NCBI GenBank assembly: GCA_027324025.1
Contig: DAHVYW010000012.1
Location: 20,610-84,609 of the forward strand
DNA: 64,000 nucleotides
Direction of reading: 5' to 3'
From: JAJZQD01 sp021847735
GTDB taxonomy: Bacteria > Bacillota > Thermincolia > Thermincolales > UBA2595
Of the stretch, positions 21,365 to 31,274 are shown piece by piece. Under the pieces are notes generated by a model, which did not search any database, had not been told where the DNA came from, and saw only the letters and a list, made by a program, of their open reading frames with translations. Both the position numbers and the translations under genes were made by a program. Numbering within the stretch: the first letter of the stretch is position 1; each line of letters starts with the position of its first letter.

Positions 21365-22219
21365 TCAAGGTTTGTAAGCTTTGACCAGGCGTTCCAGCCC
21401 AGCTAAGTCCCGTATCACTTGTATATTTTGATAGCCCACCCCGGTAAGGAAGGCCAGGAGCTGAACTGCCTGCCCATAACCAATTTCCAGCAATATAGCC
21501 CCGCCTGTTTTGAGTAATTCAAAGGCCCGGGGGCACAGTTCCCGGTATTTCTCCAATCCTCCGGGTCCGCCGTCCAGCGCTTTTGCCGGCTCGTACCCGC
21601 GGACATCTACCGGTAGGTTGTCCATTTCGGAAGATGGAATATACGGAAGGTTAGCGGCGACAAGATCAAAGCACCCGTAGTGTTCGGATTTAACCAGGGG
21701 GTCCACTAAATTTCCCTTAAGAAAAGTAACCCTGCCTGCCACGCCGTGGAGTACTGCGTTATGCCGGGCAACTGCCAGGGCTTCCGCTGAAATATCAATG
21801 GCGGTAACCCGGCTGCCGGGCAGGTAGTAAGCCATGGATACTGCTATCGCCCCGCTCCCAGTACCTACGTCAATAATACGTAGAGGCTTTATCGCTAAAG
21901 CCTCTTCAACAAGCAGCTCTGTTTCCGGCCGGGGAACCAGGACATCCCTGTTAACCCGAAACGGCAAAGACATAAATTCCTTAACTCCGGTGATATAGGC
22001 CACTGGTTCACGGGCAGCGCGCCTTTCGACCAGGGAGAAGTACTTCGTCAGCCTTTCGGGTGAAACCGCGTCCTCACTTTTAATGTAAAGGTCCGGGCGG
22101 GACAAATTTAACACAGCGGCCATTATCACCTCAGCATCAAGGCGGGGTGTTTCTAACCCGTTCATCCGCAAAGTTTCCGTAGCCATAGCCAAAGTTTCCC
22201 TGATAGTAGGAGAAGGCAT
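21365..22219 (-). CDS. prmC: Release factor glutamine methyltransferase PrmC
   Basis: Methylates the glutamine of the GGQ motif in release factors RF1 and RF2. The 284-residue protein has an N-terminal helical domain, the SAM-binding site IIDVGTGSGAIAVSMAYYLPG and the substrate-glutamine motif ANLPYIP (N-x-P-Y). The start ATG overlaps the stop of prfA (TAATG), so the methylase is translationally coupled to its substrate. Confidence 0.95.
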   Translation of the reverse strand: MPSPTIRETLAMATETLRMNGLETPRLDAEVIMAAVLNLSRPDLYIKSEDAVSPERLTKYFSLVERRAAREPVAYITGVKEFMSLPFRVNRDVLVPRPETELLVEEALAIKPLRIIDVGTGSGAIAVSMAYYLPGSRVTAIDISAEALAVARHNAVLHGVAGRVTFLKGNLVDPLVKSEHYGCFDLVAANLPYIPSSEMDNLPVDVRGYEPAKALDGGPGGLEKYRELCPRAFELLKTGGAILLEIGYGQAVQLLAFLTGVGYQNIQVIRDLAGLERLVKAYKP

Positions 22220-23286
22220 TATTCCACCTGCTTTAATTTCTCCGCCTGGTCGGTTGTAATTAATGCTTCAATTATTTCTTCCAGGTCACCCTCAAGAATT
22301 TGTGTCAACCTGTGCAGGGTGAGGCCTATCCGGTGGTCGGAAATCCGGCCCTGAGGGAAATTGTATGTTCTTATCCGTTCACTGCGGTCCCCTGTACCGA
22401 CCTGGCTCTTCCTGGCGTTAGCCACCTGAGCGTTGTGTTCGTCCTGGGCCTTGTCAAGCAGCCTGGCCCGGAGCACCTTCATAGCTTTATCCTTGTTTTT
22501 ATGCTGAGACTTTTCGTCTTGGCAGGAAACAACAAAGCCAGTGGGAATATGGGTAATTCTGACCGCCGATTGAGTCGTGTTGACCGACTGGCCGCCGGGG
22601 CCGCTGGAACAAAACACATCTATTCTCAAATCATTGGGGTCAATATCAATATCAACTTCTTCCGCTTCAGGCAGCACGGCTACAGTAACCGTTGAAGTAT
22701 GAATGCGGCCCGAGGACTCCGTGGACGGTACCCTCTGCACCCGGTGGACACCGCTTTCAAATTTTAATCTACTGTATGCCCCCTGGCCCTCAATAAGGAA
22801 AATAATCTCCTTGATGCCGCCGATATCAGTAGCATTGGTGCTCAGGACCTCTGTCCGCCAGCCTTTCGTTTCAGCATAACGGCTGTACATGCGAAACAGA
22901 TCCCCGGCAAACAGCGCTGCTTCCTCACCGCCGGCGCCACCCCGAATTTCCATAATAACGTTTTTGTCGTCATTGGGGTCCTTTGGCAGCAACAGCACTT
23001 TGAGCTTCTGCTCAAGTTCTTCTTGTGTACCTTTAAGTTCTTCCAATTCAAGCTGAACCATTTCCCGGAACTCGTCTTCAAGTTTGTCTTCCAGCATTTC
23101 CCGGGCATCTTTTATACTCTGAACCGTCTTCTTGTATTCCCTGAAGGCAGCAACTACATCAGTTAAGGCAGCGTTTGCCTTAGCATGTTTCTGCCATTCA
23201 ACCTGATTGCCCATAACTTCAGGGTCACTCAAGAGCCTGCCTAATTCTTCATATTTGTCTTCCAGAGCCTGTAATTTGTCAATCAT
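22219..23286 (-). CDS. prfA: Peptide chain release factor 1
   Basis: Recognises UAA and UAG stop codons and triggers peptide release. The GGQ catalytic motif is in [19 protein letters not shown], and codon-recognition residues lie in [16 protein letters not shown] (PST in place of the more common PAT). The 355-residue length is normal. The ATG overlaps the stop of the DUF1385 gene (ATGA). Confidence 0.96.
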   Translation of the reverse strand: MIDKLQALEDKYEELGRLLSDPEVMGNQVEWQKHAKANAALTDVVAAFREYKKTVQSIKDAREMLEDKLEDEFREMVQLELEELKGTQEELEQKLKVLLLPKDPNDDKNVIMEIRGGAGGEEAALFAGDLFRMYSRYAETKGWRTEVLSTNATDIGGIKEIIFLIEGQGAYSRLKFESGVHRVQRVPSTESSGRIHTSTVTVAVLPEAEEVDIDIDPNDLRIDVFCSSGPGGQSVNTTQSAVRITHIPTGFVVSCQDEKSQHKNKDKAMKVLRARLLDKAQDEHNAQVANARKSQVGTGDRSERIRTYNFPQGRISDHRIGLTLHRLTQILEGDLEEIIEALITTDQAEKLKQVE

Positions 23287-24212
23287 CTTTCACACTCCTG
23301 GAGTTTGTGATCAGTTAAATCCTGTGCCGCTGAAGGAGAAACCTCTGTATTGCCAGCCGGAAGAACTGCTTGCAAGGCCTGGATGGCTACCTCTAACTGG
23401 CTGTCGTCAGCCTCCCGGGTTGTCAGTCTTTGTAACCACATGCCGGGGGCAATTATAACCTTCATCAACGGTGAATTGCAATACTTGCTTGATAACTTCA
23501 GCACTTCGTATGAAACTCCGGCAATGACCGGCAGTAACACGATACGTGATACTATCCTGACCAACAGGCTGGGTTTGCCCAAAAACCCGAAGATAAGGAT
23601 CATTATAACCATTACAATAAGTAGAAAACTGGTGCCGCAGCGCGGGTGCAGCTGTGAATACTTGCGGGCGTTTTCAACTGTTAGTTCTTCCCCCGCTTCG
23701 TAAGTGTTTATAACCTTATGTTCGGCACCGTGATACTGGAACACCCGCTGAATATCTTTCATCCGGGATATAGCCAGTACGTAAAGGAGAAAAATCGCAA
23801 TCCGGAATATACCCTCAAAAATATTGATTAAAACAATACTCTTAAATCCATACAAAAACCTGGCCAGGGTTGTGGGAGCAACCACAAAAAGAAGTATTCC
23901 CAAGCCCAAAGCTATGGCTATAGTCACACCCATTTCCCAGGTACTCAATTCCTCCTCCTCCGAGGCCGCGGCCTGGTTAGCTGAAAAAGCCAGGGCCTGA
24001 ATGCCAATAATCAGAGATTCAAAAAGCATGACAGTTCCTCTGAGGAAAGGCCACTTCAGGAAAGGCAGCTTTTTAGTAATAGAATTTACGGGACGCTCAT
24101 CGATTATTATTTCGTTGTCTGGTTTTCTCACGGCAATAGCCACATCGCGGCGGCCGCGCATCATGACCCCTTCTATAACCGCCTGGCCGCCGTATTGAAA
24201 TTTGTCCCCCAA
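23283..24212 (-). CDS. DUF1385 family membrane protein (YqhQ-like)
   Basis: A conserved membrane protein found in many Firmicutes. It starts with [16 protein letters not shown], the family signature, has four to five hydrophobic segments in residues 55-260, and the soluble motif [39 protein letters not shown] start it at the TTG at 24212 (AGGAG ten bases upstream), giving 310 residues; the longer open frame has no ribosome site. Position between rpmE and prfA is conserved in Clostridia. Function unknown. Confidence 0.88.
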   Translation of the reverse strand: MGDKFQYGGQAVIEGVMMRGRRDVAIAVRKPDNEIIIDERPVNSITKKLPFLKWPFLRGTVMLFESLIIGIQALAFSANQAAASEEEELSTWEMGVTIAIALGLGILLFVVAPTTLARFLYGFKSIVLINIFEGIFRIAIFLLYVLAISRMKDIQRVFQYHGAEHKVINTYEAGEELTVENARKYSQLHPRCGTSFLLIVMVIMILIFGFLGKPSLLVRIVSRIVLLPVIAGVSYEVLKLSSKYCNSPLMKVIIAPGMWLQRLTTREADDSQLEVAIQALQAVLPAGNTEVSPSAAQDLTDHKLQECER

Positions 24213-24277
24213 AATAAAACAACTCCTCACCTTACATAGGCTTTGCGTGACGCTGAAAAAACCTGTCCCGGTCATAT

Positions 24278-24304
24278 TAAAAAGAGCAGAGCCGGTGCTC
24301 TGCT
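24278..24304 (-). terminator. Terminator after rpmE
   Basis: On the minus strand the stem AGCAGAGC/GCTCTGCT is followed by CTTTTTAAT, immediately after the rpmE stop codon. The DUF1385-prfA-prmC group probably depends on partial read-through or a promoter I cannot identify. Confidence 0.8.
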
Positions 24305-24308
24305 ATAA

Positions 24309-24506
24309 TTACATTCCGTACTTTTTCTTAAATTTATCCACACGGCCACTGGTATCAACAAATTTTTGTTTACCTGTAAAGAAGGGATGGCATTTAGAGC
24401 AAATCTCCACCCGCAGTTCTTTTTTCGTTGAACCCGATTCAAAAGTTTCTCCGCAAGCACAGGTTACTTTTGCTTCCCCGTACTTCGGATGAATATCCTT
24501 TTTCAA
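24309..24506 (-). CDS. rpmE: Ribosomal protein L31, zinc-binding form
   Basis: A 65-residue large-subunit protein. Cysteines 16, 18, 36 and 39 (CAC and CSKC) form the zinc ribbon, marking the C+ form that many bacteria replace with an RpmE2 paralogue under zinc shortage. It has its own promoter and terminator, consistent with a monocistronic unit. Confidence 0.97.
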   Translation of the reverse strand: MKKDIHPKYGEAKVTCACGETFESGSTKKELRVEICSKCHPFFTGKQKFVDTSGRVDKFKKKYGM

Positions 24507-24553
24507 GGCCCTTCACCTCTTTTCTGGCATAATCCCCAAAGTCAACTTCAATT

Positions 24554-24582
24554 ATTATAACATACCAGCAAAGGGTATGCAA
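24554..24582 (-). promoter_or_regulatory. SigA-type promoter of rpmE
   Basis: On the minus strand TTGCAT, a 17-bp spacer and TATAAT lie about 50 bp upstream of the rpmE start. Confidence 0.7.
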
Positions 24583-24597
24583 CTACTTTTAGAACCT

Positions 24598-25848
24598 TTA
24601 TTTGACCAGCGGTTTCGTGTAATTCCCTACTTCCAGACTGGGGATTTCGGTCTTAAGAATTTCTATAAAATTACTAATGCCCAGAACGTTATCCTCTCCC
24701 AGAAGTATTTTGCCCGCCAGGTAATCAGGATCAATATTAAGGTTGCGGATCTGAACCATATTTACGTTGTACTTTTGAACAAAATCAATTATTGCTTCAG
24801 CCTCTTCCGGCAGGTCCGTCAGGCCTGGAAATGTCAGTAAGTTCAGTGATACATAGACACCTTGCGCCCGCGCAATGGCAATAGAACTGCCAACGTTTTC
24901 CCATTTGTAGCCCCGTGGGGAATAGTATGAATTGTATGTAGCCTCCCGGGCACTGATTGTGCTGACACGCAGAGAGTCTATTCCGGCCAGGCATACTTTT
25001 TTTATACCCTCTGTGTAACCGGCGTTTGTATTCATATTGATTGTCCCATCCCCGGTTTGCCGGCGTATCTCTATGATGGCTTCTGATACGGTGTCTGCTG
25101 CAAGAGAGGGTTCGCCCTCACAGCCCTGGCCAAAACTTATGATGCCATCTTCTGCGCCCGCGAGGTGCGGCGCGGCGATTTCCAGAATCTCCCCAGCGGA
25201 AGGTTTGAAATCTATTCTGCTCTGGGGTGAGGGACAGCATTCCGCAGGCTGGAGAGATATACAGCCCAAACAACTGGCATTACAAGAAGGGGACACCGGT
25301 ATCCCCCCTTCCCACCTTCGGTAAAATATGTTCTGAGCCGTGAAACAGTGGTATTTCATAGCGCATTGACCCAACTGCCGGATTATCCTGTTATGCTTAT
25401 ATTCTTCCCCAGTATCCTTCACCAGTTGTCCAAGTTCCGGGGTAGAATAATGAACCGGGTTCCACCTCAGGTTTTTATCTGTGGACACAGCCGCAACGTA
25501 AACATCGCCGTTTTTAAAGCCCGTGGCCGCATAACCGAAAAGTGGGAGGGGGTTTTGGTCTGCCCGCCTGTATGCGGGCAGCAGTGTTCTTGTATATCCT
25601 TGGGGAAGCAGCGCACCAACGGCAAAAGCCGGTACCCCCCGCACGTCCCGGCAAACGGTAAATTTGCCCTGACGGTCTAACCCAACGGGGCATCCCCCGG
25701 GAATCATAACCAGGGAAGCACCCTCGGGTAAAGGTATTGCATCAGCCTCACTAATCTCGGTGTAAAGGTTGCCTGTGCGTCCACCGGCAAGCAGGTTGGG
25801 GTGGTCATACATTCTACCCTTGGAATCGGCATATAATAACTGAAGCAT
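24598..25848 (-). CDS. Radical SAM protein of unknown function
   Basis: A 416-residue protein with the radical SAM cluster motif unusually far from the N-terminus: Cys189, Cys193 and Cys196 in SCNASCLGC bind the 4Fe-4S cluster. ISFGQGCEGEPSLAAD, TINMNTNAGYTEGIKK and IDSLRVSTISAREATYNSYY are typical of the following barrel strands. The first 180 residues form a separate domain with a possible extra metal site (GGCPVG, CRDVRG, and CAMKYHCF near 162-168). GYKWENVGSSIAIARAQGVYVSLNLLTFPG resembles radical SAM enzymes that act on peptides or cofactors, but I cannot assign a substrate. It appears to be a single-gene unit between rpmE and the M23 peptidase. Confidence 0.8.
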   Translation of the reverse strand: MLQLLYADSKGRMYDHPNLLAGGRTGNLYTEISEADAIPLPEGASLVMIPGGCPVGLDRQGKFTVCRDVRGVPAFAVGALLPQGYTRTLLPAYRRADQNPLPLFGYAATGFKNGDVYVAAVSTDKNLRWNPVHYSTPELGQLVKDTGEEYKHNRIIRQLGQCAMKYHCFTAQNIFYRRWEGGIPVSPSCNASCLGCISLQPAECCPSPQSRIDFKPSAGEILEIAAPHLAGAEDGIISFGQGCEGEPSLAADTVSEAIIEIRRQTGDGTINMNTNAGYTEGIKKVCLAGIDSLRVSTISAREATYNSYYSPRGYKWENVGSSIAIARAQGVYVSLNLLTFPGLTDLPEEAEAIIDFVQKYNVNMVQIRNLNIDPDYLAGKILLGEDNVLGISNFIEILKTEIPSLEVGNYTKPLVK

Positions 25849-25921
25849 TTATGGGTTACCCCCTGGTTCAAATTAAATACCGGGCATCACTATCGCCACC
25901 AAATAATTATATTATTTTTTT

Positions 25922-25953
25922 CGCAAAAATTAAAGGGCATTAACATGCCCTTT
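25922..25953 (-). terminator. Terminator after the LysM/M23 peptidase gene
   Basis: Minus-strand stem AAAGGGCA/TGCCCTTT with a 6-nt loop followed by AATTTTTGC, starting 7 bp after the stop codon. Confidence 0.8.
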
Positions 25954-25959
25954 AATGCC

Positions 25960-26826
25960 CTAAATTTTACGGTCCTCTCCCGGCAAGTAATTCTGCGGAT
26001 TTAATGGGACTCCCCCATACAGCAGTTCCAGGTGCAGGTGGGGGCCTGTCGAGTGTCCGGTACTGCCAATTCTGGCAATAGTCTGTCCCTGCTCAACGCA
26101 TTCACCCGGTGAAACTTCCAGGGTCGAGGCATGGGCATACAGACTGCGCACACCTCTACCGTGGTTGATAATAACGGTATATCCGTAGGTGCCCCGCCAC
26201 CCGGCAAAAACGACCACCCCGGCATCAATAGCCCTTATGGGCTTGCCCTCCTCTGCCGCAACATCCAGTCCTTCGTGAGTCCTACCTGCCCTGGGGCCGA
26301 AAACGGAAGAAACTTGTCCGGTTACCGGCCAAAATTTAAATTCCGGTACACGGACATCGTAATCGTTTAACTCAGTCGTTATTTCCCGGCCGGTCGCCGG
26401 AATGGCCAATGGCCGGCCAATTAACAGGGGGTCATTACTCACCAGCCCGTTTTCTTCTGCCAGGGATTTCACGGTTGTGTTAAACCTCCGCGCAATATCC
26501 CACAACGTATCACCCGCAGTTACTATATACGCAACTTCTTGGCCGGCCGGAATGACAAGTTTTTGGTTTTCCAAAAGGGAGCTTTCCGGGTCTAACCCGT
26601 TGGTAAGGGCCAGCAAATGCTCATTTATTCCAAATCTGTCCGCCACCGTCCAGAGGCAGTCGCCTCTTTTGACAGTGTAATACCGGGGCTGCCCTTGATC
26701 TGCCGGCGAAGGTGGATATGCCGGGTCTTCTCCTGCCAGTACGGTGAGCTTACCAGTTAAGGCCAAGATTAATAACATTACCACGGCTGTAGTCTTAATT
26801 TTTCTTTTAAAATTCACGAATACCAT
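25960..26826 (-). CDS. LysM and M23 metallopeptidase domain protein
   Basis: Secreted peptidoglycan hydrolase or cell-wall enzyme. A signal peptide (TTAVVMLLILALTGKLTVLAG) is followed by two LysM repeats (YTVKRGDCLWTVADRFG at about 50 and YIVTAGDTLWDIARRFN at about 100) and a C-terminal M23 domain. The zinc ligands are in THEGLDVAA (H-x3-D) and in GPHLHLEL (H-x-H); SSVFGPRAGRTHEG is typical. At 288 residues it looks complete, and having both H-x3-D and H-x-H means it is probably catalytically active. It lies alone between rho and the radical SAM gene, with its own terminator. Confidence 0.9.
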   Translation of the reverse strand: MVFVNFKRKIKTTAVVMLLILALTGKLTVLAGEDPAYPPSPADQGQPRYYTVKRGDCLWTVADRFGINEHLLALTNGLDPESSLLENQKLVIPAGQEVAYIVTAGDTLWDIARRFNTTVKSLAEENGLVSNDPLLIGRPLAIPATGREITTELNDYDVRVPEFKFWPVTGQVSSVFGPRAGRTHEGLDVAAEEGKPIRAIDAGVVVFAGWRGTYGYTVIINHGRGVRSLYAHASTLEVSPGECVEQGQTIARIGSTGHSTGPHLHLELLYGGVPLNPQNYLPGEDRKI

Positions 26827-26852
26827 CTCTCCTAAAAATAAAACTCTCCTCT

Positions 26853-28109
26853 TTAGACTACTTTAATCAAATCCCCTGTTTTAAGCAGCAGCTCCCTGTT
26901 GGACTTGGTCTTCCTAAGAATGTCATTCAAAAACTCTATGGCTTCCGTTGTTGTTGACTGGTTAAAGGTTTTGCGAAAATTCCACATGATATCCATTTCT
27001 TCTTTGCTTAGCAGAAGATCTTCTTTCCGTGTACCCGACCGTTTGATGTCAATAGCAGGGAATATCCGGCGGTCTGCCAGTTTGCGGTCGAGAATCAGTT
27101 CCATGTTTCCGGTTCCCTTGAATTCTTCAAAAATAACATCATCCATCCGACTGCCCGTTTCCACCAATGCCGTCGCCAGTATTGTAAGACTTCCACCCGC
27201 TTCAATATTCCTGGCGGCCCCAAAAAACCTCTTTGGTTTGTGTAAAGCGCTGGGGTCAACTCCGCCCGAGAGGGTCCTGCCGCTGGGGGGTTCTACCAGG
27301 TTGTATGCCCTGGCCAGTCTTGTGATACTGTCCAGGAGAATAACCACATCCTTTTTTTGTTCCACTAATCGTTTAGCCCGCTCTAAAACCATTTCGGCAA
27401 CCTTCACATGGTTATCGGCCGGTTCGTCAAAGGTTGAACTGATTACGTCACCTTTAACAAATCTCTCCATATCTGTAACCTCTTCCGGGCGTTCATCAAT
27501 GAGAAGGACCATTAGTTTTATATCCGGGTAGTTAGTTGTAATACTGTTGGCAATTTGTTTAAGCAGGATGGTTTTGCCGGCTTTCGGCGGGGATACAATG
27601 AGGCCCCTCTGGCCCTTGCCTAAGGGAGCAACCAGGTCTATCAGTCTTGTCACGGCCAGCTCCGGTCCGACTTCCAGGTTGATTCGTTGATTGGGATAGA
27701 TGGGAGTGAGGGTGTCAAAATGTATTCGTTGAACAACCTTCTCAATACCAGTCCCGTTAATTTCTTCTACCCTCAACATGGCGTAATACCTTTCATTATC
27801 CCTGGGCGGCCTAACCTGTCCGCCTACCAAATCGCCGGTCCGTAAATCGAACCTCCGAATCTGGGAAGGCGACACATAAATGTCATTCTGGCTTGGGGCA
27901 TAACTTGAGGGCCGAAGAAACCCGTACCCGTCGGGAAGTATGTCCAATATGCCCTGCGCTGACAGGGTTTGGTCTTTTTGGGTCTTCAGCTTGGCAATCT
28001 CAAATACCAGTTCCGACTTTCGCAATTTGTAGTATCCAGGAATTTCAAGTTGCCTGGCCATCTCGTACAGTTCTACCATGGTTTTTGTCTCCAGTTCGGA
28101 AGCGTTCAA
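26853..28109 (-). CDS. rho: Transcription termination factor Rho
   Basis: Hexameric RNA helicase. The N-terminal SAP-like part ([30 protein letters not shown]) is followed by the RNA-binding cold-shock domain ([16 protein letters not shown]) and the ATPase core with Walker A SPPKAGKT at about 173-180. [15 protein letters not shown] and [22 protein letters not shown] are invariant blocks. The 418-residue length has no large insertion. Confidence 0.97.
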   Translation of the reverse strand: MNASELETKTMVELYEMARQLEIPGYYKLRKSELVFEIAKLKTQKDQTLSAQGILDILPDGYGFLRPSSYAPSQNDIYVSPSQIRRFDLRTGDLVGGQVRPPRDNERYYAMLRVEEINGTGIEKVVQRIHFDTLTPIYPNQRINLEVGPELAVTRLIDLVAPLGKGQRGLIVSPPKAGKTILLKQIANSITTNYPDIKLMVLLIDERPEEVTDMERFVKGDVISSTFDEPADNHVKVAEMVLERAKRLVEQKKDVVILLDSITRLARAYNLVEPPSGRTLSGGVDPSALHKPKRFFGAARNIEAGGSLTILATALVETGSRMDDVIFEEFKGTGNMELILDRKLADRRIFPAIDIKRSGTRKEDLLLSKEEMDIMWNFRKTFNQSTTTEAIEFLNDILRKTKSNRELLLKTGDLIKVV

Positions 28110-28180
28110 AACTCACCCTCCTAATGCAATAATACCTCTATTGTATCCCGATGATAAAAAGCTTATTCAATAGAGCAATA

Positions 28181-28206
28181 AAAAATGCGGATGCCATCGC
28201 ACCCGC
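28181..28206 (-). terminator. Terminator after the DUF2062 pair
   Basis: Minus-strand stem GCGGGTGC/GCATCCGC, 4-nt loop, followed by ATTTTTTATT; it starts at the stop codon of the downstream DUF2062 gene. Confidence 0.8.
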
Positions 28207-28694
28207 TAGAACGGTTTCTTATTCAACCTTTTTGCCTTCAGCTTCTGTATTCGTACTTTTAGCACGGAATACACGACCAGGTAAGAAATTATAAAAATTA
28301 CGCAACCGTTTATCAACCCGGCCATCAGGTAGGGGACCCCTCTCGTTAGAATGCTGTTGATCACCTGTTCCAGGTAATTTGTCCCGGCCGGGTGGGGCAG
28401 CACTATTCTTCTAAGAGGTGGAACCGCTGAAACGAGTATGTCCTGAATGTAAATATTAATTGCCACAATGGCCAAAAAAAACGGTTTAAGGGCCGCGGCA
28501 GACATCACGGCAGCAAGGCTGTTTAGTTTGAGTATCCTGGCAACCACAAAAGCGACAAAAATACTGACAAAGGGAATAGGGACAGCAAAATCCATCGCGA
28601 ACCCCATACCGATACCTTGGGCCACTTTCGAGGGCGTATCCTTCAAACGCAGCATCTTGTAATACTGGTACTTAAAATACCTGTTCAAACGCAA
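28206..28694 (-). CDS. DUF2062 membrane protein (second copy)
   Basis: A DUF2062 family protein with about four hydrophobic stretches, such as GFAMDFAVPIPFVSIFVAFVVARIL and YLMAGLINGCVIFIISYLVVYSVL. I start it at the TTG at 28694, eight bases after AGGAGGAAGTC; the longer reading from GTG 28727 lacks a ribosome site. It then overlaps the preceding DUF2062 gene by about 10 bases. The two proteins share the order K(Y)xxxLRLKxxPxKxAxGxxxG, so they look like a duplicated pair acting together. Function unknown. Confidence 0.8.
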   Translation of the reverse strand: MRLNRYFKYQYYKMLRLKDTPSKVAQGIGMGFAMDFAVPIPFVSIFVAFVVARILKLNSLAAVMSAAALKPFFLAIVAINIYIQDILVSAVPPLRRIVLPHPAGTNYLEQVINSILTRGVPYLMAGLINGCVIFIISYLVVYSVLKVRIQKLKAKRLNKKPF

Positions 28695-29167
28695 TTCGAC
28701 TTCCTCCTGTTTTTGCCCACAAGCCACTTAAGAACCCGCAGCCGGTAACGTTTCACCATCAAATAAATACATATATACAAGATTGTACCCGTAATCAGAC
28801 TATTAATTACCGCACCGGCAAAAAACACTTTACTAACTTCAGCGAATGTAGAACTTTTAGGTTGTAACAATACTCGCCAAAGGTGGCGCACATCCTGAAG
28901 CCTGCTTGTCCACACTAAATAACCGGTTACCATATTCATATAAAAAAAGAACGGAAACAACGGCTTAAAAATGATATCTCCAAGTAACCCGGCCGGTACA
29001 TTTGCTAAAAATACCGCAGCCACAACACCGGCAAGGGGGACCCCAAATCCGAAGGTAGGATAAAAATTCACACATGCTCCCACGGCAAAACCAAGAGCCA
29101 GCTTGCCAGGAGCCCCTTTTAACCTCAGAAACTTAATCAAGTTAAACTTTAACCGTCTCCTTAACAC
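28685..29167 (-). CDS. DUF2062 membrane protein (first copy)
   Basis: A 160-residue membrane protein: FLRLKGAPGKLALGFAVGACVNFYPTFGFGVPLAGVVAAVF contains the DUF2062 signature, in which a glycine-rich loop separates two helices; two more helices follow (FKPLFPFFFYMNMVTGYLVW and FFAGAVINSLITGTILYICIYLMV). Downstream partner overlaps its end. Upstream is glpX, with about 130 bp between. Confidence 0.8.
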   Translation of the reverse strand: MLRRRLKFNLIKFLRLKGAPGKLALGFAVGACVNFYPTFGFGVPLAGVVAAVFLANVPAGLLGDIIFKPLFPFFFYMNMVTGYLVWTSRLQDVRHLWRVLLQPKSSTFAEVSKVFFAGAVINSLITGTILYICIYLMVKRYRLRVLKWLVGKNRRKSNCV

Positions 29168-29300
29168 GAACCCTCCATGAAAAATTCTTTAATGGCCAAG
29201 TAAAAACAAAAAACCTTCAACATTAACCAAAGTCTTACAGTTAAGAAGAAGGTTGTTAAAACTAAGTATATCACCAGCATTTTTTACAGTCAAGGCGATA

Positions 29301-30266
29301 CTACTTCCTGTATGTAAAAGGCTTTTTGTCAAGCCGGTGAATGGCATCAATAAACCGCACTGTTCCGGTGACGGACCTCATTACAACAGTATGACTTCTG
29401 GCTCCGTTGCCAAAGAACCTGACTCCCTGAACCAGGTCACCGTTAGTAATCCCGGTTGCGGCAAACACCACATCATCTGTTTTAACCAAGTCATCCATCG
29501 TCAACAGCCTACTAATATCACCGATTCCAAGTTTTTTGGCTCTTTCCACATCGTCCTCATTTTCTGGCCACAGCCTCCCCTGCATTTCGCCGCCAAGGCA
29601 TTTCAGGGCGGCAGCAGCTACGACTCCTTCCGGCGCACCGCCAATGCCAAGAAGCATGTCAACACCGGTACCTGCCATAGCGGCGGCAACAGCCGGCGCC
29701 ACGTCACCGTCCTGGATTAATTGGATCCGAGCGCCGGTGGCGCGGACTTCATTGATTATTTTTTCGTGTCTTGGCCTGTTAAGGATAACTACGGTCAAAT
29801 CTTCTATGTCTTTGTCATTAGCCAAGGCAACCGCCTTTAAATTATCTATGACCGGGGCATCCAGGTGTATTTTTCCTTTAGCCTTTGGGCCTACGGCAAT
29901 TTTGTCCATGTACATGTCAGGGGCATGGAGAAAGCCCCCTGTCTCAGCTATTGCTACCACAGCAATGGCATTGGGGAGACCCCTGGCAACATTATTAGTG
30001 CCCTCTACCGGGTCAACGGCTATATCCACTTTTGGGTCGACCCCGCTTCCAACCTTTTCACCTATGTAAAGCATCGGGGCGTCATCCATCTCACCCTCCC
30101 CAATAACCACTGTCCCGTCAATCTGAACAGTACTAAAAACAGCCCTCATTGCCACTACAGCCGCGTCGTCTGCCGCATCCTTTTCTCCCCGGCCCATCCA
30201 CCGGGCAGCCGCAATTGCTGCCGCTTCGGTAACACGGGCAAATTCCATTGTTAATTCCCGAATCAA
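29301..30266 (-). CDS. glpX: Fructose-1,6-bisphosphatase class II
   Basis: Gluconeogenic phosphatase. Metal and substrate motifs: [31 protein letters not shown] and [10 protein letters not shown], with [18 protein letters not shown] later. I start it at TTG 30266 behind GGGAGGGG, giving a first residue run (M)[16 protein letters not shown] equivalent to other GlpX proteins; the longer frame from GTG 30281 is less likely. With tal and fba just upstream it forms a gluconeogenesis/pentose-phosphate block. Confidence 0.95.
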   Translation of the reverse strand: MIRELTMEFARVTEAAAIAAARWMGRGEKDAADDAAVVAMRAVFSTVQIDGTVVIGEGEMDDAPMLYIGEKVGSGVDPKVDIAVDPVEGTNNVARGLPNAIAVVAIAETGGFLHAPDMYMDKIAVGPKAKGKIHLDAPVIDNLKAVALANDKDIEDLTVVILNRPRHEKIINEVRATGARIQLIQDGDVAPAVAAAMAGTGVDMLLGIGGAPEGVVAAAALKCLGGEMQGRLWPENEDDVERAKKLGIGDISRLLTMDDLVKTDDVVFAATGITNGDLVQGVRFFGNGARSHTVVMRSVTGTVRFIDAIHRLDKKPFTYRK

Positions 30267-30397
30267 AGCAACCCCTCCCACATTTCATTAATAGTATGAC
30301 ACTAATCCCAGTATTGTGCTATGCTATTATCTCTATTTCTACCTATATGCGCCTGTTCCTTCCCCAAGTACGGAAAAAATTGCAGCAGTTTATCTGC

Positions 30398-31045
30398 TTA
30401 TTTGTCCTTGACTGTCTCCCAGTCCGCCAGAAACTTCTCAATTCCAATGTCAGTAAGGGTGTGTCTGGTCATTTGCATTATTATTTTAAAAGGCACCGTA
30501 GAAATGTGGGCCCCGGCTTTGGCAGCTTCAGTAACATGAATTGGGTGCCTGACACTTGCCACAATAATCCTTGTGTCAAAATCGTAGATTTCGTAGATTT
30601 GCACTATCTCCCTGATTAACTCCATCCCGTTTTGACCGATGTCATCAAGCCTGCCTACAAAAGGGCTGACAAACGTTGCCCCGGCTAATGCCGCAAGAAG
30701 GGCCTGATTGGCGGAAAACACGAGGGTTACGTTGGTCTTTATCTTTTTGCCGGAAAGCATCTTAGTCGCTGTTAGCCCTTCTGCAGTCATAGGAATTTTG
30801 ATTACAATGTTGGGGTGAATTTTGGCCAGTTCCACCGCTTCTGACACCATGCCCCCGGCGTCAAGACTTATTACCTCCGCACTGATGGGCCCGTCAATAA
30901 TTTCACAGATCTCTTTTACAACTTCCTTAAAGTTACGCCCCTCTTTGGCGATGAGAGACGGGTTGGTGGTGACACCACTTATTACTCCTAACCTGCCGGC
31001 TTTTTTTATTTCTTCAATATTTGCCGTATCAATGAAAATTTCCAT
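30398..31045 (-). CDS. tal: Transaldolase (fructose-6-phosphate aldolase/TalC family)
   Basis: A 215-residue short transaldolase. [36 protein letters not shown] is the family start, and the Schiff-base lysine lies in [44 protein letters not shown] completes the barrel. Its small size groups it with TalC/FsaA; the aldolase-or-transaldolase activity cannot be decided from sequence alone. Placed between fba and glpX. Confidence 0.93.
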   Translation of the reverse strand: MEIFIDTANIEEIKKAGRLGVISGVTTNPSLIAKEGRNFKEVVKEICEIIDGPISAEVISLDAGGMVSEAVELAKIHPNIVIKIPMTAEGLTATKMLSGKKIKTNVTLVFSANQALLAALAGATFVSPFVGRLDDIGQNGMELIREIVQIYEIYDFDTRIIVASVRHPIHVTEAAKAGAHISTVPFKIIMQMTRHTLTDIGIEKFLADWETVKDK

Positions 31046-31134
31046 TAAGATAAACCTCCCTTAATCCAAATTAACTGGAACTACCCCACTATCATACCCC
31101 GAACCATATTCCACAGCCCGGTTTAGCATAATTA

Positions 31135-31250
31135 AGGCTGTTCAAAAACAAGTATGGCAGGGAAGCCGCTTTACCGAAACTGAAAACGTACCTATTGTAC
31201 GCCCTCTTGTTAATAAGCCTTCCGAGCTTTACAAAGTTTTTCAACAGCCT
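31135..31250. repeat. Palindromic element with 15-bp inverted ends (family C), copy 1
   Basis: Ends AGGCTGTTCAAAAAC (31135) and GTTTTTCAACAGCCT (to 31250) match as an inverted repeat in 14 of 15 positions. The interior has CGTAC/GTACG arms (aaacgtacctattgtacg). It lies in the gap between fba and tal, where it could act as an RNA processing or termination signal. Related ends occur at 35449, 38842 and 39068. Confidence 0.65.
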
Positions 31251-31274
31251 AAAAAAGCGGTTTTTGCCACGTTT

